Shown here: piece after piece, positions 38,486 to 49,905 of the stretch
Numbering within the stretch: position 1 is the stretch's first letter
How the letters are laid out: every line of letters begins with the position of its first letter
DNA from: Codonopsis lanceolata
Taxonomy: Eukaryota > Streptophyta > Magnoliopsida > Asterales > Campanulaceae
DNA length: 64,000 nt
Assembly: GCA_013146195.2 (NCBI GenBank)
Contig: CM028378.1
Coordinates: 35,366,739-35,430,738 of the forward strand
Direction: 5' to 3'
Program-made: the position numbers and the translations under genes
Notes under the pieces: model-generated
What the model saw: the letters and a program-made list of their open reading frames with translations, nothing else
What the model was told of the DNA's origin: nothing
The model's database searches: none

Positions 38486-39127
38486 TTCCTTCATTAAGTG
38501 TATCTTCATCATTTTCCCTCCAAAAGTATACTGTAGCGGTTAAAAAAAATTATCGTACGACTCTTGGGGTTATATTTTTTTCTCCACAAGGTACCGATCA
38601 GTTATCACCATTCATAAATCCTTAACAAAGAAGTGGAAAGTTGTGAGGAGATCCTAAAAATGTACTTTATCGATTGAATAATATTATATTGGACTGTCAT
38701 GTTTGAATTTCTACCAAATTGTATCGGCTCGCAATTATTCCATTTATGAAAGTCAACTTTCTCTCTTTCAACAACTGAATATGGACACAAATTTCCTTTT
38801 AAGACAAAAAAATGTTTAATGCTCGAGAATTTGTTGCTGCCAAATTTGACCATCAAGTAAATCAAATACTACTAGTTACAATAAAAACATTAATCAAAAT
38901 TAATTTATTTTTAATTAGTTTTGCCATTATACAAAGAAACCCAAAAGTTTTGTATAGTGTTCCTTTTCAATTGAACATAATGCTTTTAGTATTATATATT
39001 GGGAAAAGTATGACTCAATTACTCAGATCAAGTCCTCCGAATACTTTTGGGGTTTTTGGCATGAAGGCGGTCACGTCTTGGTAGGACAAGGCGACTGCGT
39101 TCGAGAAGGCAGTCACGTTCTAAAACA
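38486..39127. repeat. 0.63-kb direct repeat, left copy
   Basis: Nearly identical to 40488-41121, from TTCATTAAGTGTATCTTCAT through CAGTCACGTTCTAAAACAAG. The small ORF 38812-39084 is duplicated with it. The hAT end starts immediately after. Confidence 0.9.
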
Positions 39128-40487
39128 AGCAGGGCCGTTCCTAGCATTTGATTGGCCCAGGGCGAAGCTCAAGAAAGGGCCCTTATTTAATAACAAAAAT
39201 TAATATTTGTACATAACTGACCCAAATCATAACATACTCAAAAAAATATTAAGGCTGTAACTATCATAATAGTATCTAACAACCATGTTACAAATGTCAA
39301 CAAAAATAAACTTCAAACAGTGGGAACATAGCAATAGCGGCAACAACAAAACAACACTAGCGGCAACAACAAAAGCAAAGACTAGCGAAGCAACAAAGCG
39401 ACTACCTACAACAAAACAGTGCAACCATAACCAGCAACATCAACGACATAACTGCACTAACAAACAAACAAACTGATCATGAAAAAACATTTCTTCGTGC
39501 ATTTCTAAATGCAAAATCATCAATTATAGTATCAAGATTAATATTATCCAACATTTCCTTTTCAACACATAAAATAGCCAGACCACTCAACCTTTCTTGT
39601 GACATTGATGACCTCAAGTAGGTTTTCAATAATTTTAACTTTGAAAAACTTCTTTCAGCTGATGCTACAGTCACATGCATGGTCAATAGGATTCGATAAG
39701 CAATTGAAACATTAGGATAACAGTCTGCTGCTTTGACAAATTCAAAAATTTCAATCGCTGACATTGACTCATTTGGTAAAGTCAATTGCAATACTTTTAA
39801 TTCTGAAAAAAAAAATCATGTAAATCCACATCCAACACATTATCATGAGAAAAAGTAGATGTAAAATTAGTGCAACATTCTTTCAGTTCATCATCATCTA
39901 ATGACATCAACTTATTCGAATCAAATAAGAATCCAAATATACTTTCAAATTTTGTTAATTGCTCAAATCTATTTTTCAACGAAGTAGTTGCCATATCCAC
40001 AACAACAAGAAAGTAATTAACTTTAAAAGACTCCTCAACTGATTGTATTTCTTCATCATGATCAATTTCATCAAATTGTCTTTTCCTAATAATACGACGT
40101 TTAGTTGGAAATGTAGGCTCCACATTCATCTCTTGGGCAAGACTTTTGGTAATATTCATACTAGAGACAAAACCTTCATTTCTATATTTCTCAAAATAAA
40201 CCATAACACCTTCTACTTGCTTCATGGTAGCATCAATGCACATAGATTTAGACTGCAACTTTTTACTCACCATGTTAATAGCATATAAAATATCATACCA
40301 AATAACCATGCCAAGTAAAAATTCAAAACTCTCAAGTGCACTAACCAAACTTTCAGCCTCACTCTTTGACTTGGCATCATCACAAGATCTAGATAATTCC
40401 ACCAATGCCAATCTTATTTGAGGAGATTGAAACCTAATAGGTTTAACACTTTTTATTCGACTCTCCCAACGAGTATTGGACAATGAT
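39128..40487 (-). pseudogene. Truncated hAT transposase (ZMYM1/TTF-like)
   Basis: The 3' terminus at 39128 is CAGGGCCGTTCCTAGC, a typical hAT end. On the minus strand the coding part begins abruptly near 40487 within KSLSNTRWESR, a conserved hAT motif, and runs to about 39797. A T-run near 39800-39815 carries a frameshift. The frame then continues 39791-39477 with the hAT C-terminal dimerisation region (VASAERSFSKLKLLK). The N-terminal half, including the zinc finger and the first catalytic Asp region, is missing, so no activity is expected. Confidence 0.85.
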
Positions 40488-41121
40488 TTCATTAAGTGTA
40501 TCTTCATCATTTTTCCTCCAAAAGTATACTGTAGCGATTAAAAAAAATTATCGTACGACTATTGAGGTTATATTTTTTTCTCCACAATGGGGTTATCACC
40601 ATTCATAAATCCTTAACAAAGAAGTGGAAAGTTGTAATGAGATCCTAAAAAGTGTACTTTATCGATTGAATAATATTATATTGGACTGTCATGTTTGAAT
40701 TTCTACAAAATTGTATCGGCTCGCAATTATTCCATTTATGAAAGTCAACTTTCTCTCTTTCAACAACTGAATATGGACACAAATTTCCTTTTAAGACAAA
40801 AAAATGTTTAATGCTCGAGAATTTGTTGCTGCCAAATTTGACCATCAAGTAAATCAAATACTACTAGTTACAATAAAAACATTAATCAAAATTAATTTAT
40901 TTTTAATTAGTTTTGCCATTATAGAAAGAAACCCAAAAGTCTTGTATTGTGTTCCTTTTCAATTGAACATAATGCTTTTAGTATTATATATTGGGAATAG
41001 TATGACTCAATTACTCAGATCAAGTCCTCCGAATACTTTTGGGGTTTTTGGCATGAAGGCGGTCACGTCTTGGTAGGACAAGGTGACTGCATTCGAGAAG
41101 GCAGTCACGTTCTAAAACAAG
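40488..41121. repeat. 0.63-kb direct repeat, right copy with empty hAT site
   Basis: The same sequence as 38486-39127, but CTAAAACAAG is followed by ATGACTCC and not by the hAT end. Confidence 0.9.
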
Positions 41122-41969
41122 ATGACTCCATTACTCAGAAATTTGTAGGAAGTTTCTGTCGGCAAAGTGGTCGTTTTCAATAAAGAAGACGATTGCGTTC
41201 GTTGACAAGACATTCGTGTTACTTAGTGGAAGGCAACCATGTTCTTGCGACAGATGTGTTTTTTCACGTTTCTTATTTAAGTCGGTTTAAATTTTGGTAT
41301 TAAATCCTCATATATATAGTTGCAACCCTACAATGTGTACAAGATTGACATAATAAAATTTAATGAGTCTGTTGGCCCCAATCTCTCTGTTAATTGTTTG
41401 AAAAATCTTCTGTTTGGCACAACATTATACAAAAAAAAAAAAAAAATCGTTGGTTTGGTGTAAATTCATGACATCGTCGCCGCCTGCTATTTGTATACAA
41501 TGCTTTCAGTTTTATTGCTATGGATAAAAAGATATAATATGTGAATTTGTTTGTTTTTATTTGTCTAATTTATATACAATAATCTGAAACGATTGAGGTA
41601 TGTAATTGTTAATTTTTAATTTATATATTTCAAAGTCAAATAGCACCCGTACGACACACGGCTCTATAACTAGTATTAGGATTATTCAAGGGAGGCCACC
41701 CGTGGTGGCCGACCCCTAATAAATGCATCATTATTTTAACAAATAAAAAGAAAACATAGAAATGAGAATTACTTTAAAATACGTGTATCACAAAATTACT
41801 GTTGTTAGCATCCATGATTCAAATGAAAAGAAACAAAAATTAAATTTAGGGGTGTAGAAAAAAAAATCTATGTGAATCCGTATAGAATCTATTGTTTAAA
41901 TAGAGAAATATTTGTCACTTTTTCCAATAATGTAGGTACATGAAATTTATTATACCGATATTTTCTTTA
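41122..41969. other. Intergenic, no gene seen
   Basis: AT-rich; contains a poly-A run near 41430. No coding or structural signal that I could support. Confidence 0.4.
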
Positions 41970-41977
41970 AGATATAT

Positions 41978-42584
41978 TAGGGGTGTAAGTGATTTGGTTT
42001 GGTTTGGTTTATGCCAAAACCACAAACCGAACCGCCTCCAGTGGTTCCAAAAATCTCAAACCGAACCGAACCGAACCGAACCACTCGGTTTGGTTTGGTT
42101 TGGTTCGGTTTTGTGGTTTATATAAATTATTTTTAATGAAATTAACCAACATTAAAATTAACAATATAAATAAGATTTTAATTTGGAATTAACATCAAAA
42201 ATTAGGAAATAATCTACTAACAACAAATTATCATAAATAAAACAATATATATATATAGACGGATACTAAACCAAACAAAATCTTTATTGTTGGAGAACTA
42301 TATATATATATATATATATTATGAATAAATCAAAGGTTCAAAATAGTTAATAAATATAATATATATTATATTATATAATAAATAAATAAAAATATACAGG
42401 GTGGTTTGGTTCGGTTTGGTTTGGTTTGGTTTGATACCAAAAATCGTGAACCGAACCGAACCACGTGGTTTTCCAATTCTTGAAACCGAAACTGAACCGT
42501 CTTCGACCAAAACTGAACCAAACCGACTGGTTTGGTTTGGTTCGGTTCGGTTCGGTGGTTCGGTGGTTCCGATTTACACCCCTA
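41978..42584. mobile_element. hAT-type MITE with GGTTTGGTTCGG arms
   Basis: Terminal repeats TAGGGGTGTAA on both ends, 8-bp duplication AGATATAT at 41970-41977 and 42585-42592. Subterminal arms are long GGTTTGGTTCGG/CCGAACCGAACC repeats that pair with each other. Confidence 0.92.
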
Positions 42585-42668
42585 AGATATATAAACTATA
42601 TTGATACTTTTTTAGAACACCTAGCTAGGTCGCCATGCTATACCATTGAAAGTAATTAAACATCAAAA

Positions 42669-43045
42669 CTAGGAGTGTAAGTGGTTCGATTTGGTTTGGT
42701 TTATACCAAAATCACAAATCGAACCGTCTCCTAGTGGTTTCAAAAATCTCAAACCGAAACGAACCGAGTAAGGCTTGGAACCGAACCGAACCGAACCACT
42801 CGGTTTGGTTCGGTTTTGTGGTTTATATAAATTATTTTTAATGAAATTAACCAACATTAAAAATAACAATAAAAATAAGATTTTAATTTGGAATTAACAT
42901 CAAAATTAGGAAATAACATACTAACAACAAATTATCATAAATAAAACAATACAAATTCTAAAATAAACATAAACAATGGAAGAAATAATAGTTCTCCAAC
43001 AATCAAGATTTTGTTTGGTTTGGTATTCGTGTGTATATATATATA
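42669..43045. mobile_element. Rearranged half copy of the same MITE
   Basis: Matches the left half of 41978-42584 to about 42950. It then runs into TTCTCCAACAATCAAGATTT, the inverse of an internal segment of the complete copy, and lacks the right terminus. Confidence 0.75.
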
Positions 43046-43059
43046 TATACAATTTTATC

Positions 43060-43575
43060 CATTACGAGGCCCAACTATGTTGATATTTAGTGACAGTGTT
43101 CAATTTTATCCATTTCGATGCCCAACCTTGTTGGTATTCTGTGGCAGTGTTCAATTGTGCATTTCGATGCTTAGTATTTTCATTCCGATACCCAATTTTG
43201 ACAACGGCTTTTTGAATTTCAACGCCTAAATTTTGATATATTTCAATTCTGTATTTCGATGCCCAATGTTTTAATTCTATGCCCAAATGGGACAGTGACG
43301 TTTTGAATATTGACGCCCAAATTTTGACAGATTTCAATTGTTCATTTCGATGCCCAATGTTTTCATTCTAATGCCCAAATTAGGCAGTGACTTTTTGAAT
43401 TTCAATACCCAAATTTTGACAGATTTCACTTGTGCATTTTAATGTCCAATGTTTTCATTCTGATGCCCAAATTGGGCAGTGACTTTTTGAATTCCGACGT
43501 TCAAATTTTGACAGATTTCAATTGTGCATTTTAATGTCCAATGGTTTCATTCTGGTGCCGAATTTAGGCAGTGGC
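43060..43575 (+). repeat. 92-bp minisatellite
   Basis: Phrases TTTTGACAGATTTCA, ATGCCCAAATT and GCAGTGACTTTTTGAAT recur; the last clear units start near 43345, 43437 and 43529, giving a period of about 92 bp. Earlier units are more diverged. Confidence 0.85.
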
Positions 43576-44399
43576 TTTGTGTGCTCTTTGTGCGAGCGTT
43601 TGTTGTTAATTAATGGTATCTTCTTCATTTTATCATAAAAAAATATATTTTAATGGTTCGAAACAAATATATGAGACTTTTTCTGTTACAATTTTGATTC
43701 CAGGTGATCAGCCCGATTATCACAAAACAATTAAAATATAAATGGGCCTATAATGTCTAGTATTCAAACCTATAATGGCGTAGCATTCTTACTGCAAGAA
43801 TGCAATTGGACAAAACCATTGGGCAAAGATAGTCAGCAGTCCAATTGCATACCAATTCTTTATTTTTTTTTTTTTGTATGTACGTGCGCGTGTGTGTTTG
43901 GGAGGGGGAGAGCAAATACAAACGACATACGCCCTCGGTCCGGATAAATGTTGGGTAAAATTCTGATCGATCATTTTTTTAAAGTTTGTAACCCTTGTAT
44001 CTTGCTTTTTTTCAACCGCAAGAGGCTATTTCTGGAAATATTGTTTCAAAAATGTCATCGTCTCCTACAACAACTCTGACAAATACATTGGAATCGAAAA
44101 TCATCATTATTGGGCAACGAAACGGAGGAGATGGAAGAATAGGTGGTGAACATTGTCTGGTTCATTATGAATTTTGTATTGCGATGCAAAATTAGATTAG
44201 ATAATATTTTATGTATTACGGTTCAAAAATTAATTTATCGCGGTGCAAAAACTGATGCAGTTAAAGTTTTGTATCGCGGTGCGAAATTTGATGCAACACG
44301 ATACACTTAGTAAGTGACCTTCATAGGCCATAGCGCGCCTTCGGTTCGTTAAGGGTATCGTAGTCATTTTGTGTTGAGAATAAGATGACTCAATTACCT
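43576..44399. other. Intergenic, no gene seen
   Basis: 43600-43740 is a diverged relative of the start of the 0.63-kb repeat. The rest shows no convincing gene. Confidence 0.4.
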
Positions 44400-46085
44400 A
44401 GGCAACAGACCATTAATGATTGAAATCTCTCTCTCTCTCTCTCTCTAAACATTCATTTTCTTTAAGTACCGATTTCAATTGAATTATCCGTCCCTAATCC
44501 TTGAGATGTTGTGCAGGGGGTATATGGCACCAGAGTATGCAATGCGAGGTCAGTTAATCTACAAAGTAGATGTTTACAGCTTTGGAGTTGTCCTACTTGA
44601 AATAGTCAGTGGGAAGAACAGTGCCAGTTTTCTACCAAATGATGCAAGTGTCTATCTCTTGGATTTGGTAAAGAAGATTGCGAGCTTAATTTACATCAGA
44701 AACTTCTATAAAAAACAAACTTCTCGATTATCATGGTTTGCATTTTTACAGGTCCAGAAGAAGCCAGGTTGAAACTAGATTGGCCAACCAGGATGCACAT
44801 TTGTATGGGAATAGCCAAAGGCATAGCGTTTCTCCACGAAGAAAGCAGACTGCGAATTGTTCATAAAGACATTAACCAAACAAACATTCTTTTGGGCAAG
44901 AACCCTAATGCTAAGATATCTGATTTCGGGTTTGCTAGGTTTTATGAAGACAACATCTCACATATCATTACAAAAGTAGCAGGAACCTTGTAAATCTCAT
45001 TCTCTTATTCTTGCTAAAGAATTAAGCAATATGTACTAATCTATTTTAAAAGGAAATCGATCTCTCACTATGAGCATCATATGCACAGGGGATATATGGC
45101 ACCAGAATATGCAATATGAGGCCAAGTAACAACAAAAGCTGATGTCTATAGCTTTGGAGTTGTCACACTTGAAATTATCAGCGGGGAGACCAACCTTTGA
45201 CATAGATCCGATGATATTGTTTATCTATTGGATATGGTGAGCTAAACTCAGAGCTTCTCTCTATCTTGTACAAACATTTGTTACTGATTTGCTTTTAAGT
45301 TTCCAATGTTAATTACACTCTATGGAGAAAGCATTTGCTTTGGTTGTATATCCTTATAGATACCTCAAAAGTATAGTTTTACATGAGTTTGCAGGCTTAC
45401 GTCTTAAATCATGAAGGAAAACTACTAAAACTAGTTAATCCAGCCCTAGAAATCGACCTCTTCTGGAGTGAAGCAATTGTTATCGCCCTCGAATTAGCAT
45501 TGCCTTGCTTTGCACAAGCCTATCCTCCATACACAACTAGTTTGCACGGACACTCCTTCAACCTAGCGTATCCGTGACACAGATACTTCTGGATACTCTA
45601 GGTTGAAGGCGTGTCTGTGCAACCTAGATACACAGGCCAACCATATCTGAAGTGGTGAAAGTTCTAGAGGGAAAGATAAGTATTAAATCTATCAGCAAGA
45701 CTTGTTCTATAGATGATTATCCAATAACCAAACATATCGCTGGTCTCTCTCAATTAACTCAATCTAGGAGCTCAGACAACATTTACTCGTCCTTTCAACA
45801 AAGCAACTGAAGGACTACTATCTGCCGATAGGCGTGGGAGATCAGAAAGAGTGACATCATCTACATAGAAAAAATTAGTTATGTTTACTTGCCCAAATTA
45901 CTATTGCCTTTCATGTATACATCGACTCATCAAGTGTTGTTATAATTTTAAGCAATGGATCCTGAAAGAAATGCCAGTACAATATTGAAGTTGGCGCTAT
46001 GGAACCGGTCACTTTACAACCAAGCCAACCATGTCTGAAGTTATGTGAATTCTAGAGGGGAGACCGGTAGAAAAGATTACTGGAA
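44400..46085 (+). pseudogene. Unit D: scrambled LRR-VIII-2 kinase relic
   Basis: Exon-like pieces in non-genic order: a GYMAPEY exon (44517-44667), then the catalytic-loop exon (44752-44989; reads VHKDIN, with HRD as HKD and DFG kept), then a second GYMAPEY exon (45089-45236) with in-frame stops at 45117 and near 45197, then a C-lobe exon from 45395 broken by a small foldback insertion, and a last isolated C-lobe scrap near 45960-46075. At least two gene copies were joined. No Gly-loop or lysine exon is present. Confidence 0.85.
45541..45626. mobile_element. Small foldback insertion in unit D C-lobe exon
   Basis: TTGCACGGACACTCCTTCAA and the inverse arm TTGAAGGCGTGTCTGTGCAA form a hairpin of about 85 bp between coding homology to CFAQA and to the RPTISEVVKVLEG segment. 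No clear target duplication. Confidence 0.6.
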
Positions 46086-46803
46086 AGAGTGGCAGATCAA
46101 AAAGTGAGGATTGAGGACTGGGTATGGTGTCTGCTTACTCCTACATTTGTATATTCATGGGTATGATTGAATTACATATTTTATGGTTTTAAAAAAATAG
46201 AAAAATATGCGTCAACTTTTCATTAAAAACACTACATTGAACTCAAAATGCCAAATAAAACAATAATTTAAGAACGGGTGACGGGATTTAATTGGGTTTG
46301 CCCATAGTGACAATTACCAAAATGCCCCTTGTGTGGAAGACGAGCATCAACTATGTTACGTCCAGTGTAGCTATTTAGGGGGCAAAGTGGAGCATATCGT
46401 AACATTAGGTATGAAAATGACAAATTTCTAACTGATGCACAGTGGGATTTGATGGGTACTTTAGGGTAATTTTGGTATTTAGGCCAATTTTTTCCTCTAC
46501 ACATTCTTCTATTAACATTCTGTGGCATCTCAGCGATGACAAAGTAGTATCCCGCTTGAGTATTTCTATTAACTTCTTCAAAGTATCTTATAGTAATCTA
46601 CCATGAGACTCGATCATCTCCAATTTCTCCAACAATCTAATACTCCATCCATTCCAAACAAAAAGTATTTCATATTAATTGAGATGTTTTACTTTAAAAG
46701 TTTCATTTAAAATATTTGATAATGATCCAATTGAGTAAAACCTAAAGTGGAAGATTCAATAATTGAAAAGGAAAACAAATGTGTTATTGTTGTGATGGCC
46801 CAG
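46086..46803 (+). other. Upstream flank of unit C
   Basis: Contains a Mutator-like terminal motif (46400-46480) shared with 4525-4590, and a Stowaway-like left end (46642-46672, ACTCCATCCATTCCAAAC) without an obvious partner. No gene. Confidence 0.45.
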
Positions 46804-47031
46804 ACAAAAGTTGCTTTACAGCTTTACTAGTTTCTTTATATCTCTGTTGTGAAAATGGCTCAAATGATTAAAATTATTTTCTCATTTCAAAAGTAGTGCT
46901 TCAAAAAATAAGATTAAAGTAGCTCCGGCAGAGAGAGAGAGAAAAAGAGAGCTTCCATAATTCTCTGCAATTTTGTTTCTTTGCTACTCACAGCTCATAG
47001 TGGTGGAGCGAAGTCCACGGTGCTAAAAACC
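46804..47031 (+). promoter_or_regulatory. Unit C upstream region and GA-rich leader
   Basis: Conserved with unit A (10556-10792). The GA repeat is near 46930-46950. An open frame continues upstream of the chosen ATG to 46981, but that extension contains nothing conserved with unit A. Confidence 0.5.
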
Positions 47032-48283
47032 ATGTTGCAACTTCAGGAAGCAAACTTTCACGAGCACGACATACCTTTGCCACAGCCATCTGATCCTTTT
47101 TGCCGCCGCTTTTCGCTGGCTGAGATCCACTCGGCTACCCGCTATTTTGATGAAGAATTTGTGATTGGCAAGGGGGGATTTGGAAAAGTGTACAAAGGGG
47201 CTATTGACCATGGTTCAAGTACTGTTGCTATCAAGAGATTGGATCATGCCAAGTCCAAACAAGGTGCCACAGAGTTCTGGACGGAGATTAAAATGCTTTC
47301 AAAGTTTCGGCACAGCCACCTAGTGTCTCTTATAGGTTACTGCAGCGAGGAAGATGAGATGATCCTCGTTTATGAGTACATGCCCCATGGATCCCTAAGT
47401 GATCATCTTCACAAAGTAGGTATTCCTCTAACTTGGGAGCAGCGCCTCAAGATATGTATCGGTGCTGCTCGAGGATTGGACTATCTTCATTCTGGTACTG
47501 GCATCCATGATAGGGTCATACATCGCGATGTCAAGAGTTCGAACATTCTATTGGACAATGATTTGGAAGCTAGGATTTCGGACTTTGGACTGTCCAAGGT
47601 TGGCCCTGCAAATCAGTTATGTACTGATGTTAGCACCCTCCACATCAAAGGCACATGTGGCTACATAGATCCAGATTATTTGATGACTTGGAAATTCACA
47701 AGGAAATCTGATGTGTATGCTTTTGGGGTGGTATTGTTTGAAATAATGTGTGGAAGAATGGCAGTGGATTATAGTCTTGAAGAGGACCAACGGGGTCTAG
47801 CTGGATGGGCACAACACTGCGTCAAAAAAGGAACATTAAATCAGATTATTGACCCTAGGTTGAGGGGACAAATCCTGACAAATTGTTTGAAAGAATTTGG
47901 ACAAATTGCAGGACAGTGCTTACATAAAAATCCTAAAAAACGTCCTACGATGACTGAGGTTGTGGCCAGACTCGAGTATTCATTGACATTGCAAGAGAAA
48001 ACGGATTTTTCAGAGTTTGAGAATGAACTCGGTGGTATAGCTTGGGCTGTTGAGAAGGAAGAGATTGCTAGTAATGCCAGGGCTTCTGACGACCAAGTGG
48101 AAGTGGAGTTTCCAACCAATCAGGAAACTACGACAGATGATAATTGTGGGTGGAAAGACACGGAGCAAATTGACACTATTGCACTTCTGGTTGATGCTCT
48201 GGCTGGACAGTCTCCTATAAAGCATACAGGCATAAGGAAGAAGCTAAGGAGGTTACTGTTTGGCGAGGATAGAATGGCTTCTG
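47032..48283 (+). CDS. Unit C kinase 1: CrRLK1L/FERONIA-type kinase, intact
   Basis: Kinase-only relative of the FERONIA family. Loop GKGGFG (residues 46-51), VAIK Lys68, HRD 164-166, DFG 184-186, GYIDPDY, DVYAFGVVLFE and the closing RPTMTEVV near 304 are all present. The intronless kinase domain is usual for CrRLK1L genes. The malectin-like ectodomain and membrane helix are absent, and the start MLQLQEANF lines up with unit A once its membrane segment is removed. If unspliced, the frame runs on to 48414, but that tail is not conserved with A or B. It is the only undamaged kinase 1 in the array. Confidence 0.85.
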
Positions 48284-49492
48284 GTAATTCCAAACCCTTA
48301 TTCTGTACGTGCACACAAACTCATGTATCTACTGATATCGTGTTTGAACTTGTGGCATTCAAAACTTCATCAACAAGAGAAGACTTACAGCATCTATATC
48401 GTTATCTCCCTTAATCGTCGCTTTAATGAAACAGAGCATGATGTATTAGCTTCCATTTAAGTCAGTTGTCCTGTATCAATTCAGATTATGACTTAACGTC
48501 AAGATTGGCACATTAACTGAACTATTTTTGTTCGTTTGTTTGCTATGTTTGGATCCTTGAACAGAGCTAAAAGCAGAATCACCTGGAAATATTTTTAACT
48601 TCCAACAAATAAAAGTTGCAACACAGAATTTTAGCATCAACAACAAGCTCAGCAAAGGACGATTTGGATCAGTTTACAAGGTGCTTCTCTCTCTCCTATA
48701 GCTTTCGCTTGTGCTTCGGCACTGATTGATTTGGTTTTTGGTTAATAACAACTGTTCACCGTATTAATTTCTTGGAAAGAGCAATTTTCCCAATTCCACC
48801 ACTTCATGCACTTTGGGATTATCTTCATCCCAGCTTCTGGAGGTCTTAGTGTTGTAACTTATCACATAATTACTAATAAAATTATTTTTTGCCGATAAAA
48901 AATACAAAAACTAAAAACATACTCAATAAACATTTTCACTTGAATGCAGGGCATACTATCAGATGGCAAAGCAATAGCTGTTAAACAGTTTTCAAGAGAA
49001 TCAAGGCAAGGAATTCTCGAGTTTGTGAATGAAATTGGTATCGCTTCTGCCTTGCAACACCCAAATCTTGTAAAGGTATTGGGATGTTGTCAAGAAGATG
49101 GTCAACGCCTACTTATCTATGAGTACATGGAAAATAATTCCCTTGAACATGCTTTATTTGGTAAATCCGACAAGCTTATCTTTGTGAATCCTTTATTAAG
49201 TTTTTTGAACATAGTAGGTTTAAACTATAAATTGGTTGGTGTAGGTTCAGAAGAACTCAAGCCCAGACTAAATTGGGCAACAAGGGTACAAATTTGTCGT
49301 GGTATTGCAAAAGGTCTGGCTTTTCTCCATGAAGAATCTGAGCTGAAAGTCATTCATAGTGATATTAAGCCGACAAACATTCTTCTGGACAAGGATCTCA
49401 CAGCAAAGATATCTGATTTTGGATTCGCTAAGCTTTATGATGGAGAGGACTCTCATATCGTCTCTTGGAGGGCAGAAACCACGTAATGAATG

Positions 49493-49544
<52 letters not shown>

Positions 49545-49863
49545 TCATTCTCTTTATGTACCGATTTCTATTGAATTATCCATCCCTAATCCTTGAGATC
49601 TTGTGTAGGGGGTATATAGCACCGGAGTATGCAATGCTAGGTCACTTAACCTACAAAGCAGATGTTTACAGCTTTGGAGTTGTCCTACTCGAAATTGTTA
49701 GCGGGAAGAACGGTGCTAGTTATCTACCAAATGATGAGTGTGTCTATCTCTTAGATTTGGTGAGCCATTTCTATAAACTCTACTACATGTGCTGAAATCC
49801 GAGTACTTATGCCTGCCCCATGTGTGTCGGTTTCATAAGGTCATCAATACTACCAAGGTTGGG

Positions 49864-49905
<42 letters not shown>

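Noticed and set aside
38812..41076. Duplicated 90-codon ORFs as a gene pair
   Set aside because: Identical because the 0.63-kb DNA is duplicated; no domain or codon-level conservation pattern visible.
46981..47031. Upstream start for unit C kinase 1 (MLLTAHSGG...)
   Set aside because: The frame is open, but it begins with a non-ATG codon and the segment is part of the leader shared with other units, without protein conservation.
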